A stretch of 64,000 bases of DNA from Pseudomonas triticifolii (GCF_014358015.1 NZ_JACONV010000002.1:310001-374000), one strand, 5' to 3'; shown: positions 1-11,138, numbered from the stretch's first letter. Numbers and translations: made by a program. The notes: generated by a model not told the origin, from the sequence alone.

Positions 1-366
1 GCTTAGAAATTCGTGAATCTGCTGGCTCAGGTCGCACCACAAGTGGTGAGTGAGACAGGTGTCGCCAGCGTGGCAATCACCCAGTCCCTGGCAGCGTGTG
101 GCATCGACCGATTCATTCACCGCGTCGACGACCTGCGCCACCTGGATACCTTTCATGTCGCGAGACAGCTGATAACCACCACCCGGGCCGCGAACACTGG
201 AAACCAGGTTGCCGCGGCGTAGCTTGGCGAACAGTTGCTCGAGATAAGACAGGGAAATGCCCTGTCGCTCGGAGATATCGGCCAGAGACACTGGCCCGGT
301 CTGCGCGTGCAAGGCCAGGTCAAGCATGGCTGTTACAGCGTATCGGCCTTTTGTAGTCAGTCGCAT
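1..366 (-). CDS. iscR: Fe-S cluster assembly regulator IscR (3' part cut by window edge)
   Basis: Rrf2-family transcription factor that senses cellular [2Fe-2S] status and controls the isc operon. The first 122 codons are present, from ATG at 366, and the gene runs off the left edge. The N-terminus [20 protein letters not shown] is the family winged-helix start. The three cluster cysteines fall at C92, C98 and C104, the spacing known for E. coli IscR, and are followed by THH supplying the likely histidine ligand. Two IscR-type palindromes lie upstream (406-456), consistent with autoregulation. The iscS-iscU genes would be expected to the left, outside the window. Confidence 0.93.
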   Translation of the reverse strand, partial: MRLTTKGRYAVTAMLDLALHAQTGPVSLADISERQGISLSYLEQLFAKLRRGNLVSSVRGPGGGYQLSRDMKGIQVAQVVDAVNESVDATRCQGLGDCHAGDTCLTHHLWCDLSQQIHEFLS

Positions 367-405
367 GGCGTGTACCGCAGAGGATCGGAATAAGCGCGAG
401 TATGC

Positions 406-456
406 TATTCCCGAGTAAATGAGTCAACTATTAGACCGAGTAAAACACTCGGGATT
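406..456 (-). promoter_or_regulatory. Two tandem IscR type 1-like operators upstream of iscR
   Basis: Two adjacent imperfect palindromes are visible on the minus strand. The distal one (430-456) carries CCGAGT-N5-ACTCGG flanked by AAT/ATT-like ends. The proximal one (406-431) reads ATAGTTGACTCATTTACTCG followed by GGAATA. Both resemble the E. coli type 1 IscR consensus (ATASYYGACTRWWWYAGTCRRSTAT). They lie 40-90 bp ahead of the iscR ATG, where feedback repression would act. Confidence 0.7.
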
Positions 457-524
457 AGCAAAAAGTGCGGGCTGCATCATACCAAAAGTGCGACACAATG
501 GCACGCCCGTCACCCCCGCCCACA

Positions 525-1316
525 CTAGTCAACCTTGTCCTCGAGCCTGTCTTCGCGCTTGTCCTTGACGCAATCGAAGACCTCGTCGCGCAACTCCGGC
601 AGATCCTTGGCGCAATAGTCGCTGCCCAGCCGACTGAGCGCGCCGCACATACCTTCGAGACGACCATCAACGGCCTGCAAATGGTCGAGCAACTGGCCAA
701 TAGCGCGCGCGACCGGGTCGGGCATGTCGGCGCTGACACCGTAGGCATCGAAACCCAGCTTTTCAGCCATGGCCTTGCGCTTGGCTTCGGTTTCGTCGTC
801 AGACTTGACGATGATGCGCCCCGGAATACCGACCGCCGTGGCACCGGCAGGCACTGCCTTGGTGACAACGGCATTGGAGCCGATCTTGGCCCCGGCCCCC
901 ACGGTGAACGGGCCCAGCACCTTTGCACCAGCTCCGACCACCACACCGTCTTCCAGCGTCGGGTGGCGCTTTCCGGCATTCCAACTGGTGCCGCCCAGGG
1001 TCACGCCCTGATAGAGCGTCACGTCATTGCCGATCTCGGCGGTTTCACCGATCACAATGCCCATGCCGTGATCAATGAAGAAGCGGCGACCGATCCGGGC
1101 CCCCGGATGAATCTCGATCCCGGTCATCCAGCGACCGAAATTGGACACCACGCGCGCCAGCCACTTCCAGCCCTTGCCCCACAGGATGTGCGCAAAACGG
1201 TGCAGCCAGATGGCGTGCATGCCCGGATAGCAGGTCAGGACGTCGAATGCGTTGCGCGCAGCAGGATCACGGTGAAACACACTTTGAATATCTTCTCGCA
1301 GACGCTCGAACATCAC
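525..1316 (-). CDS. cysE: Serine O-acetyltransferase
   Basis: Catalyses L-serine + acetyl-CoA to O-acetylserine, the committed step of cysteine synthesis and source of carbon for Fe-S and sulfur metabolism. The 263-aa product has the SAT N-terminal helical region followed by a left-handed beta-helix of hexapeptide repeats (about residues 65-175), including [15 protein letters not shown] and [15 protein letters not shown], the family active-site region. Its ATG overlaps the trmJ stop by 4 nt, so the two are translationally coupled. iscR lies downstream in the same orientation but has its own operator. The C-terminal tail is rich in Asp/Glu/Lys and little conserved. Confidence 0.93.
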   Translation of the reverse strand: MMFERLREDIQSVFHRDPAARNAFDVLTCYPGMHAIWLHRFAHILWGKGWKWLARVVSNFGRWMTGIEIHPGARIGRRFFIDHGMGIVIGETAEIGNDVTLYQGVTLGGTSWNAGKRHPTLEDGVVVGAGAKVLGPFTVGAGAKIGSNAVVTKAVPAGATAVGIPGRIIVKSDDETEAKRKAMAEKLGFDAYGVSADMPDPVARAIGQLLDHLQAVDGRLEGMCGALSRLGSDYCAKDLPELRDEVFDCVKDKREDRLEDKVD

Positions 1317-2080
1317 TGATCCTTCCGCTTGTAGGGTTCACCGCGCGCGGCTTTCTGGGTCTCGGTAAGAATCCCGCGCAGGATGCTGAGCTCGGAATGC
1401 TCGACTTCACTGCGACCGAACAGTCTGCGCAACCGCGCCATCAAGTGCCGGGGCTTTTCGGGATCAAGGAAACCGATAGCCACCAGCGTTGCTTCCAGAT
1501 GACCGTAAAAGCCTTCCATTTCGTCCATGGTCGCAAGCTCGGCGCTGTGCGCAGCTTTTGACGCCTCGTCCTGAGCCGGCTGCTCACTGGCAGCAAGCCA
1601 GGACATGCGCACTTCATAGCTGAGCACCTGCACGGCGGCAGCCAGATTCAGCGAGCTGAAATCGGGGTTGGACGGGATGTGCACATGGAAATGACAACGC
1701 TGCAGCTCTTCGTTGGTCAGGCCCGCGTGCTCGCGACCGAACACCAGCGCAACCTCGGCGCCCTGCCCGGCCTGCTCGACAACCTTCACGCCCGAGGCGC
1801 GCGGGTCCAGCATCGGCCACGGCAGACTGCGATCACGCGCACTGGTACCCAGCACCAGACGACAACCCACCAGCGCCTCTTCAAGGGTGGCGACGACCTG
1901 GGCACCTTCCAGAATATCGGTGGCGCCGGACGCACGCGCATCGGCATCGGGCGACGGAAAGATCCGCGGATCGACCAGTACCAGGCGCGAAAGCCCCATG
2001 TTTTTCATGGCGCGAGCAGCCCCGCCGATATTTCCGGGATGGGTAGTGCCGACCAGGACAACACGAATGTTCTGCAACAA
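1313..2080 (-). CDS. trmJ: tRNA (cytidine/uridine-2'-O-)-methyltransferase TrmJ
   Basis: SPOUT-class methyltransferase that 2'-O-methylates nucleotide 32 in the anticodon loop of several tRNAs. The 255-aa product begins with [20 protein letters not shown], the TrmH/TrmJ motif 1 that includes the conserved N-x-G-x-x-A-R. It continues with [15 protein letters not shown] (motif 2) and [19 protein letters not shown] (motif 3), which form the knotted SAM site. A C-terminal extension ends in a Lys/Arg tail. It is first gene of a two-gene unit with cysE (4-nt overlap) and is divergent from suhB. Confidence 0.93.
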   Translation of the reverse strand: MLQNIRVVLVGTTHPGNIGGAARAMKNMGLSRLVLVDPRIFPSPDADARASGATDILEGAQVVATLEEALVGCRLVLGTSARDRSLPWPMLDPRASGVKVVEQAGQGAEVALVFGREHAGLTNEELQRCHFHVHIPSNPDFSSLNLAAAVQVLSYEVRMSWLAASEQPAQDEASKAAHSAELATMDEMEGFYGHLEATLVAIGFLDPEKPRHLMARLRRLFGRSEVEHSELSILRGILTETQKAARGEPYKRKDQ

Positions 2081-2295
2081 GGCGAACGCTCACTGACGCG
2101 AATTAGGGGGGCAAATCTTACAGAAACACCCCGATTAACGCTATGAACCTGTTCAGGCCTGGCGACCTTTGGCCGCACCCGGGCGCGACGAAAAATGCCC
2201 TGAAACCCGACATCCGTTACAACGCAAGGCTGGAAATAATTCGACGCACCCCATAGAATGGCCGGCTCTCTTTAACAACCTTAGGTGAATTGTCC

Positions 2296-3111
2296 ATGCA
2301 GCCCATGCTGAATATCGCGCTGCGCGCCGCCCGCAGCGCCAGCGAATTGATTTTCCGCTCCATCGAGCGCTTGGATACCATCAAGGTCGACGAAAAAGAA
2401 GCCAAAGACTACGTCACAGAGATCGACCGTGCCGCCGAACAGAGCATCATCACCGCTCTGCGCAAGGCGTACCCGACCCACGGCATCCTGGGCGAAGAAA
2501 GCGGCATGCATGAAGGCAGCGGCGAAGGCACCGATTACCTGTGGATCATCGACCCACTGGACGGCACCACCAACTTCGTTCGTGGCATCCCGCACTTCGC
2601 AGTCAGCATCGCCTGCAAATACCGCGGTCGCCTTGAACACGCTGTTATTCTGGATCCGGTCCGCCAGGAAGAATTCACTGCCAGTCGTGGTCGCGGTGCT
2701 GCACTGAACGGTCGTCGTCTGCGTGTCAGCCAGCGCAAGAGCCTCGAAGGCGCTCTGCTGGGCACCGGCTTTCCTTTCCGCGACAACCAGATGGACAACA
2801 TCGAAAACTACCTGGGCATGTTCCGCAGCCTGGTCGGCCAGACTGCAGGCATTCGCCGCGCAGGCGCTGCCAGCCTGGACCTCGCGTATGTAGCGGCCGG
2901 TCGCTTCGACGCGTTCTGGGAATCGGGCCTGTCCGAGTGGGACATGGCTGCCGGCGCTCTGCTGATTCAGGAAGCAGGCGGACTGGTCAGCGACTTCACA
3001 GGCGGTCACGACTTCCTGGAGAAAGGCCACATCGTTGCCGGCAACACCAAGTGCTTCAAGGCTGTGCTGACGGCAATCGCCCCGCACCTGCCGCCTTCAC
3101 TGAAGCGCTAA
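2296..3111 (+). CDS. suhB: Inositol-1-monophosphatase / Nus factor SuhB
   Basis: Mg2+-dependent, Li+-sensitive phosphatase family. In gamma-proteobacteria SuhB also joins the rRNA transcription antitermination complex, and in P. aeruginosa it influences T3SS expression. The 271-aa product has the metal-binding signatures GEESG (about residues 65-69), IIDPLDGTTNF (about 83-93) and WDMAAGALLIQEAGG (about 214-228). ATG 2296 is preferred; an in-frame TTG two codons upstream is possible. A strong symmetrical terminator follows immediately. Confidence 0.92.
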   Translation: MQPMLNIALRAARSASELIFRSIERLDTIKVDEKEAKDYVTEIDRAAEQSIITALRKAYPTHGILGEESGMHEGSGEGTDYLWIIDPLDGTTNFVRGIPHFAVSIACKYRGRLEHAVILDPVRQEEFTASRGRGAALNGRRLRVSQRKSLEGALLGTGFPFRDNQMDNIENYLGMFRSLVGQTAGIRRAGAASLDLAYVAAGRFDAFWESGLSEWDMAAGALLIQEAGGLVSDFTGGHDFLEKGHIVAGNTKCFKAVLTAIAPHLPPSLKR

Positions 3112-3122
3112 GCACCAGACGT

Positions 3123-3150
3123 AAAAAAACCGGCGAGAGCCGGTTTTTTT
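3123..3150. terminator. Bidirectional intrinsic terminator after suhB
   Basis: A-run, CCGGC-GAGA-GCCGG stem-loop, then seven T. The symmetrical A/T flanks let it serve both suhB (+) and the convergent glycine-zipper gene (-). Confidence 0.9.
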
Positions 3151-3175
3151 ATGCCTTGCAGAAAACCCGGCTGAC

Positions 3176-3715
3176 TTACTGGGCCTGACCCAAAATCAAC
3201 TGACCATTCTTGTCGACAGGAATCTGATTGCCTGGATCACGCTCCATACGGACCTGACCCACTTTCTCGTTCAACTTGTACTTCACGTTGTAACCTACAA
3301 CCTTCTGGCTCACGTCGTTGACTGTCGTGCAACGGTTCTGCGTCGTGGTGTAAGTGTCACGCTCCTGCATGCCTTCCTGGACCTTGTTACCAGCATAACC
3401 GCCGCCGACCGCACCCGCGACCGTCGCGAGCTTCTTGCCATTGCCACCACCGACCTGATTGCCCAGCAAACCGCCCGCAACAGCGCCGATGACGCTGCCC
3501 ACGATCTGGTGCTGGTCCTTGACCGGCGCCTGATGGGTAACGGTTACGTCCTTGCAAACTTCACGGGGGGTTTTGATCTGCTGATTGATCGGCTCGACAG
3601 CCAATACATCTGCGTACTCAGGACCACCCTTGACCAGGCTATAGGTGGCAACGGCACCGCCTGCAGTCACAACAGCAGCACCTAATACAGCACCAACAAG
3701 CATAGACTTGTTCAC
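3176..3715 (-). CDS. Glycine-zipper 2TM domain envelope protein
   Basis: A 179-aa envelope protein. An N-terminal hydrophobic segment (about residues 5-25, LVGAVLGAAVVTAGGAVATY) acts as a signal or anchor. A glycine-zipper pair around residues 85-120 (VGSVIGAVAGGLLGNQVGGG, then VAGAVGGGYAGNKVQ) is typical of the Rick_17kDa/glycine-zipper 2TM family, which contains outer-membrane lipoprotein-like and stress-linked proteins. No clear lipobox cysteine is seen. GTG at 3715 is chosen because a perfect AGGAGG (3721-3726) sits 5 nt upstream; starts further upstream would lie over this site. Precise function is unknown. Confidence 0.8.
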   Translation of the reverse strand: MNKSMLVGAVLGAAVVTAGGAVATYSLVKGGPEYADVLAVEPINQQIKTPREVCKDVTVTHQAPVKDQHQIVGSVIGAVAGGLLGNQVGGGNGKKLATVAGAVGGGYAGNKVQEGMQERDTYTTTQNRCTTVNDVSQKVVGYNVKYKLNEKVGQVRMERDPGNQIPVDKNGQLILGQAQ

Positions 3716-3775
3716 TTGAACCTCCTGACCCAATCGAAACGCAGCATTACTGCGCAATGCCTAGCCTTGGAGCAT

Positions 3776-3810
3776 AAAAAAAGGCGCGAGTTCATCACTC
3801 GCGCCTTTTT
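3776..3810 (-). terminator. Intrinsic terminator of the secDF transcript
   Basis: AAGGCGCGAG / CTCGCGCCTT stem with a 7-nt loop and A/T runs on both sides, 15 bp past the secF stop. It separates the sec operon from the glycine-zipper gene. Confidence 0.88.
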
Positions 3811-3825
3811 AATGACAGCTGGCTA

Positions 3826-4737
3826 TTAAGGCAGATCGTCTGCCTTCTCGACCACGACCGGAGGAATCAGATCCTCGGTGGTCAGGTTCAGCCAGATCAG
3901 CACCACGTTGGCGATGTAGATCGACGAGTAGGTACCCGCCAGTACACCGATGAACAACGCGATGGAGAAACCTTCCAGGCTGTCGCCACCAAACACCCAC
4001 AACGCGACGATTGCCAGCAGCGTGGAAATCGATGTAGCCATGGTGCGCAGCAGCGTTTGCGTGGTGGAGATGTTGATGTTTTCAATCAACGACGCCTTAC
4101 GCAGCAGACGGAAGTTCTCGCGAACCCGGTCGAACACGACGATGGTATCGTTCAACGAGTAACCGATGATCGCCAGCACCGCTGCCAACACCGTCAGGTC
4201 GAAGGTGATCTGGAAGAACGAGAGGATGCCCATCGTCACCACCACGTCGTGGATCAGCGAGACGATAGCACCGACCGCGAACTTCCACTGGAAGCGAAAC
4301 GCCAGGTAGATCAGTACGCCGCCGAGCGCCAGCAGCATGCCGATACCGCCCTGGTCGCGCAGCTCTTCACCGACCTGCGGACCGACGAATTCAACGCGTT
4401 TGACCACAGCAGGGTTGTCAGCACCCGACTTGCGAAGCGCTTCTGCAACCTGGGTACCCAGTTGCGGGTCTTCACCCGGCATGCGCACCAACAGGTCCGT
4501 GGTCGCGCCGAAGCTCTGTACAACGGCTTCGTGATAGCCCGCCTGAACCAGTTCCTGACGGACCTTGCCCAGATCGGCCGGACGCTCGTAGGTCAGCTCG
4601 ATGAGCGTACCGCCAGTGAAGTCCAGACCAAAGTTAAGCCCTTTATGGAACCAGCTAAACAACGCCAGTGCGGTAAGAAGCATGGTAATGGCGAACGCAA
4701 CGTTGCGAACGCCCATGAAGTTGATGGTACGTTTCAT
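3826..4737 (-). CDS. secF: Protein translocase subunit SecF
   Basis: Inner-membrane partner of SecD in the proton-driven SecDF complex that assists SecYEG export. The 303-aa product begins with TM1 (about residues 10-30), followed by GLNFGLDFTGGTLIEL, the SecD/SecF family signature. It then has a periplasmic P1 domain and five further membrane segments, with the family block around GYSLNDTIVVFDRVREN. It lies 9 nt downstream of secD in the same operon and ends before a terminator. Confidence 0.96.
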   Translation of the reverse strand: MKRTINFMGVRNVAFAITMLLTALALFSWFHKGLNFGLDFTGGTLIELTYERPADLGKVRQELVQAGYHEAVVQSFGATTDLLVRMPGEDPQLGTQVAEALRKSGADNPAVVKRVEFVGPQVGEELRDQGGIGMLLALGGVLIYLAFRFQWKFAVGAIVSLIHDVVVTMGILSFFQITFDLTVLAAVLAIIGYSLNDTIVVFDRVRENFRLLRKASLIENINISTTQTLLRTMATSISTLLAIVALWVFGGDSLEGFSIALFIGVLAGTYSSIYIANVVLIWLNLTTEDLIPPVVVEKADDLP

Positions 4738-4746
4738 GGCAGCCCC

Positions 4747-6615
4747 TTAAATCCACAACTTCTTGAAGTCACGACCGCCATAGATCAGGTTGACCATTGC
4801 GCGGGTCACCATGATGGCTGTGAACATCGAGGTAAAGATCCCGAGCGACATGGTCACCGCAAACCCTTTGACAGGGCCTGTGCCCATCGCAAAGAGAATG
4901 CCGCCGACCAGCAGCGTCGTCAGGTTGGCGTCGAGGATCGCCGTGTAGGCACGATCGAAACCTTCGCTGATTGCGCGCTGCACCGTCATGCCGTTGGCGA
5001 TCTCTTCACGTATCCGCGAGAAGATCAGTACGTTGGCGTCCACCGCCATACCCATGGTCAAAACGATACCGGCGATGCCCGGCAGGGTCAGTGTGGCACC
5101 CAGCAGCGACATCAATGCCAGCAGCATGACCATGTTCAAGGCCAGCGCCACCGTGGCAATCACACCGAAGAAGCGGTAGATGGCCATGATGAACAGCGAC
5201 ACGAACAGCATGCCCCACAGGGAAGCGTCGATACCTTTGGTGATGTTGTCAGCACCCAGGCTCGGACCGATGGTGCGCTCTTCAGCGAAGTACATCGGCG
5301 CGGCCAGACCACCGGCACGCAACAGCAGCGCCAGCTCGGACGATTCGCCCTGACCGTTCAGGCCCGTGATACGGAACTGGCTGCCCAGTGGCGACTGAAT
5401 GGTCGCCAGGCTGATGATCTTCTTTTCTTCCTTGAAGGTCTGGACCGGCACGTCTTTCTCGACGCCATTGACCATCTGCTTGGTATAAGTGGTGGTCGGA
5501 CGCTGCTCGATGAAGATCACCGCCATGCTGCGACCCACGTTGCTGCGGGTTGCGCGGCTCATCAACTCGCCACCATGACCATCAAGGTTGATGTTCACCT
5601 GTGGACGGCCATGCTCGTCGAAGCTGGCCTTGGCGTCGGTCACCTGGTCACCGGTGATGATCAGGCCACGCTCCACCGCAGCTGCCGGACGTCCGCCTTC
5701 GCGGAATTCGAACATCTCGGTGGTGCCTTTCGAATCATCGGGGCCTGCGCCCAGACGGAATTCAAGGTTGGCAGTCTTGCCCAGAATACGCTTGGCTTCG
5801 GCAGTGTCCTGCACGCCTGGCAGTTCAACCACGATGCGGTTGGCACCCTGGCGCTGTACCAGCGGCTCGGCAACACCCAGCTCGTTAACCCGGTTGCGCA
5901 CCGTGGTCAGGTTCTGCTTGATGGAGTATTCGCGAATCTCGGCCAGCTTGACCGGCGTCAGCGCCAGACGCAGCACGGGAATCCCGTTCAGCTCCGCAGG
6001 CGTGATTTCGAAATCGGTAAAGGTCTTGCGCACCAGTGCACGAGCCTGCTCGCGCTCTGCATCGTCGGTAAAGCCCAGTTGAATCACGTTACCCAACTGC
6101 GGCAGGCTGCGATAACGCACCTTTTCCTTGCGCAGCAGCGTCTTGACTTCACCTTCGTAGACTTTAAGACGGGCATCGATTGCCTTGTCCATGTCGACTT
6201 CCAGCAGGAAGTGCACACCACCGGACAGGTCGAGGCCGAGCTTCATCGGAGTTGCGCCAACGTTGCGCAGCCAGTTCGGCGTGGTACGAGCCAGGTTCAG
6301 CGCGACGACGTAGTCATCACCCAGCGCCTTGCGCACGACATCCTTGGCCGGCAACTGGTCTTCCTGCTTGCTCAGACGCAACAAACCGCCTTTGCCATTC
6401 TCAGCCAGAGAAGAAGCCTTGACCGCAATGCCGGCATCGGTCAGCGCCTTGGCTGCACGATCCACATCTGCCTGAGTGACTTGCAGCGCGGTACTTGCGC
6501 CACTGATCTGGATGGCCGAATCGTCAGGGTAGAGATTGGGTGCGGAATAAATAAAACCGATCACCAGCACCGCCAGGATCAGTACGTATTTCCACAGAGG
6601 GTATTTGTTCAGCAT
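4747..6615 (-). CDS. secD: Protein translocase subunit SecD
   Basis: Larger subunit of SecDF, a membrane protein that uses proton motive force to complete protein export. The 622-aa product has TM1 near residues 9-26, a large periplasmic domain containing the family motif LGLDLSGGVHFLLEVD (about residue 127), and five C-terminal TM helices with GMAVDANVLIFSRIREE. ATG 6615 is used; an immediately preceding GTG (6618) would add one residue. It is in the yajC-secD-secF operon order standard for gamma-proteobacteria. Confidence 0.96.
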   Translation of the reverse strand: MLNKYPLWKYVLILAVLVIGFIYSAPNLYPDDSAIQISGASTALQVTQADVDRAAKALTDAGIAVKASSLAENGKGGLLRLSKQEDQLPAKDVVRKALGDDYVVALNLARTTPNWLRNVGATPMKLGLDLSGGVHFLLEVDMDKAIDARLKVYEGEVKTLLRKEKVRYRSLPQLGNVIQLGFTDDAEREQARALVRKTFTDFEITPAELNGIPVLRLALTPVKLAEIREYSIKQNLTTVRNRVNELGVAEPLVQRQGANRIVVELPGVQDTAEAKRILGKTANLEFRLGAGPDDSKGTTEMFEFREGGRPAAAVERGLIITGDQVTDAKASFDEHGRPQVNINLDGHGGELMSRATRSNVGRSMAVIFIEQRPTTTYTKQMVNGVEKDVPVQTFKEEKKIISLATIQSPLGSQFRITGLNGQGESSELALLLRAGGLAAPMYFAEERTIGPSLGADNITKGIDASLWGMLFVSLFIMAIYRFFGVIATVALALNMVMLLALMSLLGATLTLPGIAGIVLTMGMAVDANVLIFSRIREEIANGMTVQRAISEGFDRAYTAILDANLTTLLVGGILFAMGTGPVKGFAVTMSLGIFTSMFTAIMVTRAMVNLIYGGRDFKKLWI

Positions 6616-6677
6616 CACGCCGCCCGCTTAAAACGCGGGGCGCCTTGCGCGCCCCGTCGATGGGTAAAAGTTGGTAC

Positions 6678-7013
6678 TCAGATCGCTTTCAGGGTGCCTT
6701 TTGGCAGAGTGGCTGCGATAGCGCCCTTCTGGATTTTCAGCTCAACGGTGTCGGACACTTCAATCACGACGAAATCGTCGGTCACTTTGTTGATCTTGCC
6801 GGCGATACCACCGCTGGTTACCACTTCGTCGCCCTTCTGCAGGTTGCCCAGCAGGTTTTTCTGCTCTTTGGCGCGCTTGGCCTGTGGACGCCAGATCATC
6901 AGATAGAAGATGACCAGAAAGCCAACCAGGAAGATCCACTCGAAACCGCTGCCCGCAGGACCGGCAGCCGGTGCAGCAGCATCCGCGAAAGCGGGAGAGA
7001 TGAAAAAGCTCAT
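6678..7013 (-). CDS. yajC: Preprotein translocase accessory subunit YajC
   Basis: Small inner-membrane protein that copurifies with SecDF. The 111-aa product has a short Ala-rich N-terminus, one TM helix (about residues 20-40, FEWIFLVGFLVIFYLMIW) followed by RPQAKRAKEQKNLL, and a cytoplasmic beta domain containing GDEVVTSGGIAGKI. ATG 7013 gives the usual Pseudomonas length; a start four codons upstream is possible. Lies between tgt and secD, all on the minus strand. Confidence 0.94.
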   Translation of the reverse strand: MSFFISPAFADAAAPAAGPAGSGFEWIFLVGFLVIFYLMIWRPQAKRAKEQKNLLGNLQKGDEVVTSGGIAGKINKVTDDFVVIEVSDTVELKIQKGAIAATLPKGTLKAI

Positions 7014-7068
7014 GTGTCGCTCCAAGTTACATAATTAGTATAGAAAAGCGGGAAAAACTCGTTCTGTT

Positions 7069-9263
<2,195 letters not shown>

Positions 9264-9380
9264 GATGGGGTTCGTTTAGCAGGGCCGGGAAGTTTATCCG
9301 GTTTGGCGGAATTAGTAAAAAACCCGCGCAAATCCCTGTTGACCAACGGAAAACTCATCCCTATACTTCGCCGCCATTGA

Positions 9381-9465
9381 GCCCTGATGGCGGAATTGGT
9401 AGACGCGGCGGATTCAAAATCCGTTTTCGAAAGAAGTGGGAGTTCGATTCTCCCTCGGGGCACCA
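9381..9465 (+). tRNA. tRNA-Leu(CAA)
   Basis: An 85-nt tRNA with acceptor pairing GCCCTGA/TCGGGGC, the class II long variable arm, T-loop GTTCGATTC and an encoded ACCA end (9462-9465). The anticodon stem GCGGA/TCCGT closes a 7-nt loop whose central triplet is CAA, decoding UUG. This tRNA gene is the known insertion point bordering the P. syringae Hrp pathogenicity island. Confidence 0.95.
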
Positions 9466-9470
9466 ACATT

Positions 9471-9503
9471 AAAAAAGACCTTGAAATTCAAGGTCTTTTT
9501 TTT
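9471..9503. terminator. Intrinsic terminator after tRNA-Leu
   Basis: GACCTTGAA/TTCAAGGTC hairpin with a 1-nt gap, flanked by A6 and T8, 6 nt past the tRNA CCA end. The symmetric flanks would also stop leftward transcripts from the hopB1 side. Confidence 0.9.
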
Positions 9504-9670
9504 CGTCTGCATTTTTTGGTTCTGTGTTTCTGTTGAGAGACAACACAGCACTGGAGGAGGCGGCGACAGCCGGGGCCTGGCCGGACTTGCCCGTTAACAC
9601 CCCCACCACAACGATAGCCTCGACGCCCCTCACTCCAGATCGATGACCGGACCTGCTCTCGGTCAGCGCC
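9504..9670. other. Short gene-free EEL border between tRNA-Leu and hopB1
   Basis: Only about 170 bp separate the tRNA terminator from the hopB1 stop codon. I see no integrase, transposase or effector fragment here. Small open frames exist but lack any recognisable start signals or motifs. Confidence 0.6.
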
Positions 9671-11065
9671 TCAGACCTTGTACCCAAGCCTCACGTCTGG
9701 ATCGAGCTTGCCTGCGTAGCCTTTGACATTTATATCGATGGTTGGACGCGACTTTGGGCCACCATCATCGATCACCAGACTTCTGACCCCGCACAGCTGC
9801 GAAAGGCCTGGGACGCCTTCAAATGTCGTGGCGTGAGTCGAACCGACAAAAGCGATCCATTTTCCCTCTGGCTTGCTCAGGCTTATTGTCTGCGCTGCAT
9901 AGTAGTTCATTGCTTTGATGCGCTTGAAGTCAGCCTGGCCCGAGGTCGCGTAGGTCTTGGTCGTGTCCAGAGGGACGACGTGCATCCCGGCTTCTTTGGC
10001 CGCCTCCAAAAGCTTTTTAAAGCCGTACTTCGGAGCGGCCTGATCCGGGCTTCGATTGCCAGCGGTCTGCATATCCAGATAGACCTTCAGCCGGGCGGGC
10101 ATCTGACTGCCTTTCGGGGAGTTCAAGTATTCATTGAGGGCTTTGCCGTGGGACTCAGTGCACAGATGCTCCATGTAGAGCGTGTTGACACCGTCGGCTT
10201 TCAGGCTTTTGAAGTTCTTTATCAGTTCGCGCTTGCTTGATATTGCGCCGTGCCCTTCACCAATAATCAGCCCCGGTCCATCACGCAATAACTCACGCAT
10301 CACCCCAAGGCTATCCTTGCTTTTCAGGTTCGTGATCGGCGCCAGTGCGGGTATGTTCTGAGCGTTGAAATCATCGAAATAAAGGTTCGCCCTGTCGATC
10401 AGCTTCTTGCTCTGATCATCGGGCATCCACAGGCCTTTATTGCGCCCCAGACAGTAGTCCATTTCCTGAAGATTCAGGTTGATGTGCAGATGCTTTCGGC
10501 TCTCAGCTATAACAACGTCTTCCAGCTTTATACCTTTGGCATCAAGGCCTTTTTTGATAGCGGCCTTGCCATTTCCCAGCAGCTCGGCGACCAGATTGGC
10601 AGGCAGCTTGTTATCCCTGCCAGCGGTTTTTGCGGGGTCGAGGCTGAACGGGTGCTGGCTCTCGCACCAACGGGCCAGTTCGGCGAGATCGTTGGCCTTG
10701 AAGTCCACGGCTGAATGCGCTGAGGTCGCGCGTGAGGTTGAAGCCACAATCTGACTGCGATGCACATGACTGCTGCTCGCTGCATCAGACCTGATTTTCC
10801 CGGCATGTTTCGCAGTGCCCTCACTGTTTGAAGGTGCCATTTTTTCGAGCATGGCTCTGACTTTTTCTGCATCCTCCTCAGAGAAACGTCTGGCGCGATA
10901 GTGGGTGATATTCCCTAACGACGGCGCTTCTGCCAAGGCAGTGGGTGCTTGAGATGCGCTGGAATGAGAGGAGCGGGATGGATTTTCAGCTTTTTGCGTT
11001 ACAGGTCCCTCAGCCTCGGACACGGGTGGGTAATAGCTGGAAGACGGGCCGCCAACGGGTCTCAT
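9671..11065 (-). CDS. hopB1: Type III effector HopB1
   Basis: A 464-aa effector. In P. syringae pv. tomato the homologous HopB1 is reported to act inside plant cells on the immune co-receptor BAK1. The first 100 residues are Ser/Ala/Pro rich, as expected for a T3SS export region, and the N-terminus MRPVGGP and C-terminal block match HopB1 as I remember it. Two histidine motifs stand out: GEGHG at 269-273 (H272) and GSTHAT around H411. They resemble the paired signatures of the EreA/ChaN/Tiki fold; that fold match is inference. The gene lies 73 bp downstream of hrpK in the same orientation with no hrp box of its own, so it is probably read from the hrpK promoter. Confidence 0.85.
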   Translation of the reverse strand: MRPVGGPSSSYYPPVSEAEGPVTQKAENPSRSSHSSASQAPTALAEAPSLGNITHYRARRFSEEDAEKVRAMLEKMAPSNSEGTAKHAGKIRSDAASSSHVHRSQIVASTSRATSAHSAVDFKANDLAELARWCESQHPFSLDPAKTAGRDNKLPANLVAELLGNGKAAIKKGLDAKGIKLEDVVIAESRKHLHINLNLQEMDYCLGRNKGLWMPDDQSKKLIDRANLYFDDFNAQNIPALAPITNLKSKDSLGVMRELLRDGPGLIIGEGHGAISSKRELIKNFKSLKADGVNTLYMEHLCTESHGKALNEYLNSPKGSQMPARLKVYLDMQTAGNRSPDQAAPKYGFKKLLEAAKEAGMHVVPLDTTKTYATSGQADFKRIKAMNYYAAQTISLSKPEGKWIAFVGSTHATTFEGVPGLSQLCGVRSLVIDDGGPKSRPTIDINVKGYAGKLDPDVRLGYKV

Positions 11066-11095
11066 GGTTGAATCTCCAGGTGTGAACCATCATTC

Positions 11096-11124
11096 AGAGG
11101 CCGGCCTCAATCGGCCAGGCCTCT
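11096..11124 (-). other. Stem-loop in the hrpK-hopB1 intergenic gap
   Basis: AGAGGCC-GGCC pairs with GGCC-A-GGCCTCT around a 6-nt loop: 11 bp with a single bulge. No T-run follows on the minus strand, so it looks more like an RNA-processing or attenuation element than a full terminator. Confidence 0.6.
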
Positions 11125-11138
11125 GGTCTTTCAGACGA

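Noticed and set aside
4057..6906. A 949-codon open frame on the plus strand across secF, secD and yajC
   Set aside because: It is antisense to well-identified secD/secF/yajC; the His/Gln/Arg-rich translation is typical of the shadow of GC-rich genes.
9469..9687. A 72-codon minus-strand frame beyond hopB1
   Set aside because: Covers the tRNA terminator and the hopB1 3' end; no ribosome-binding site and no known motif.
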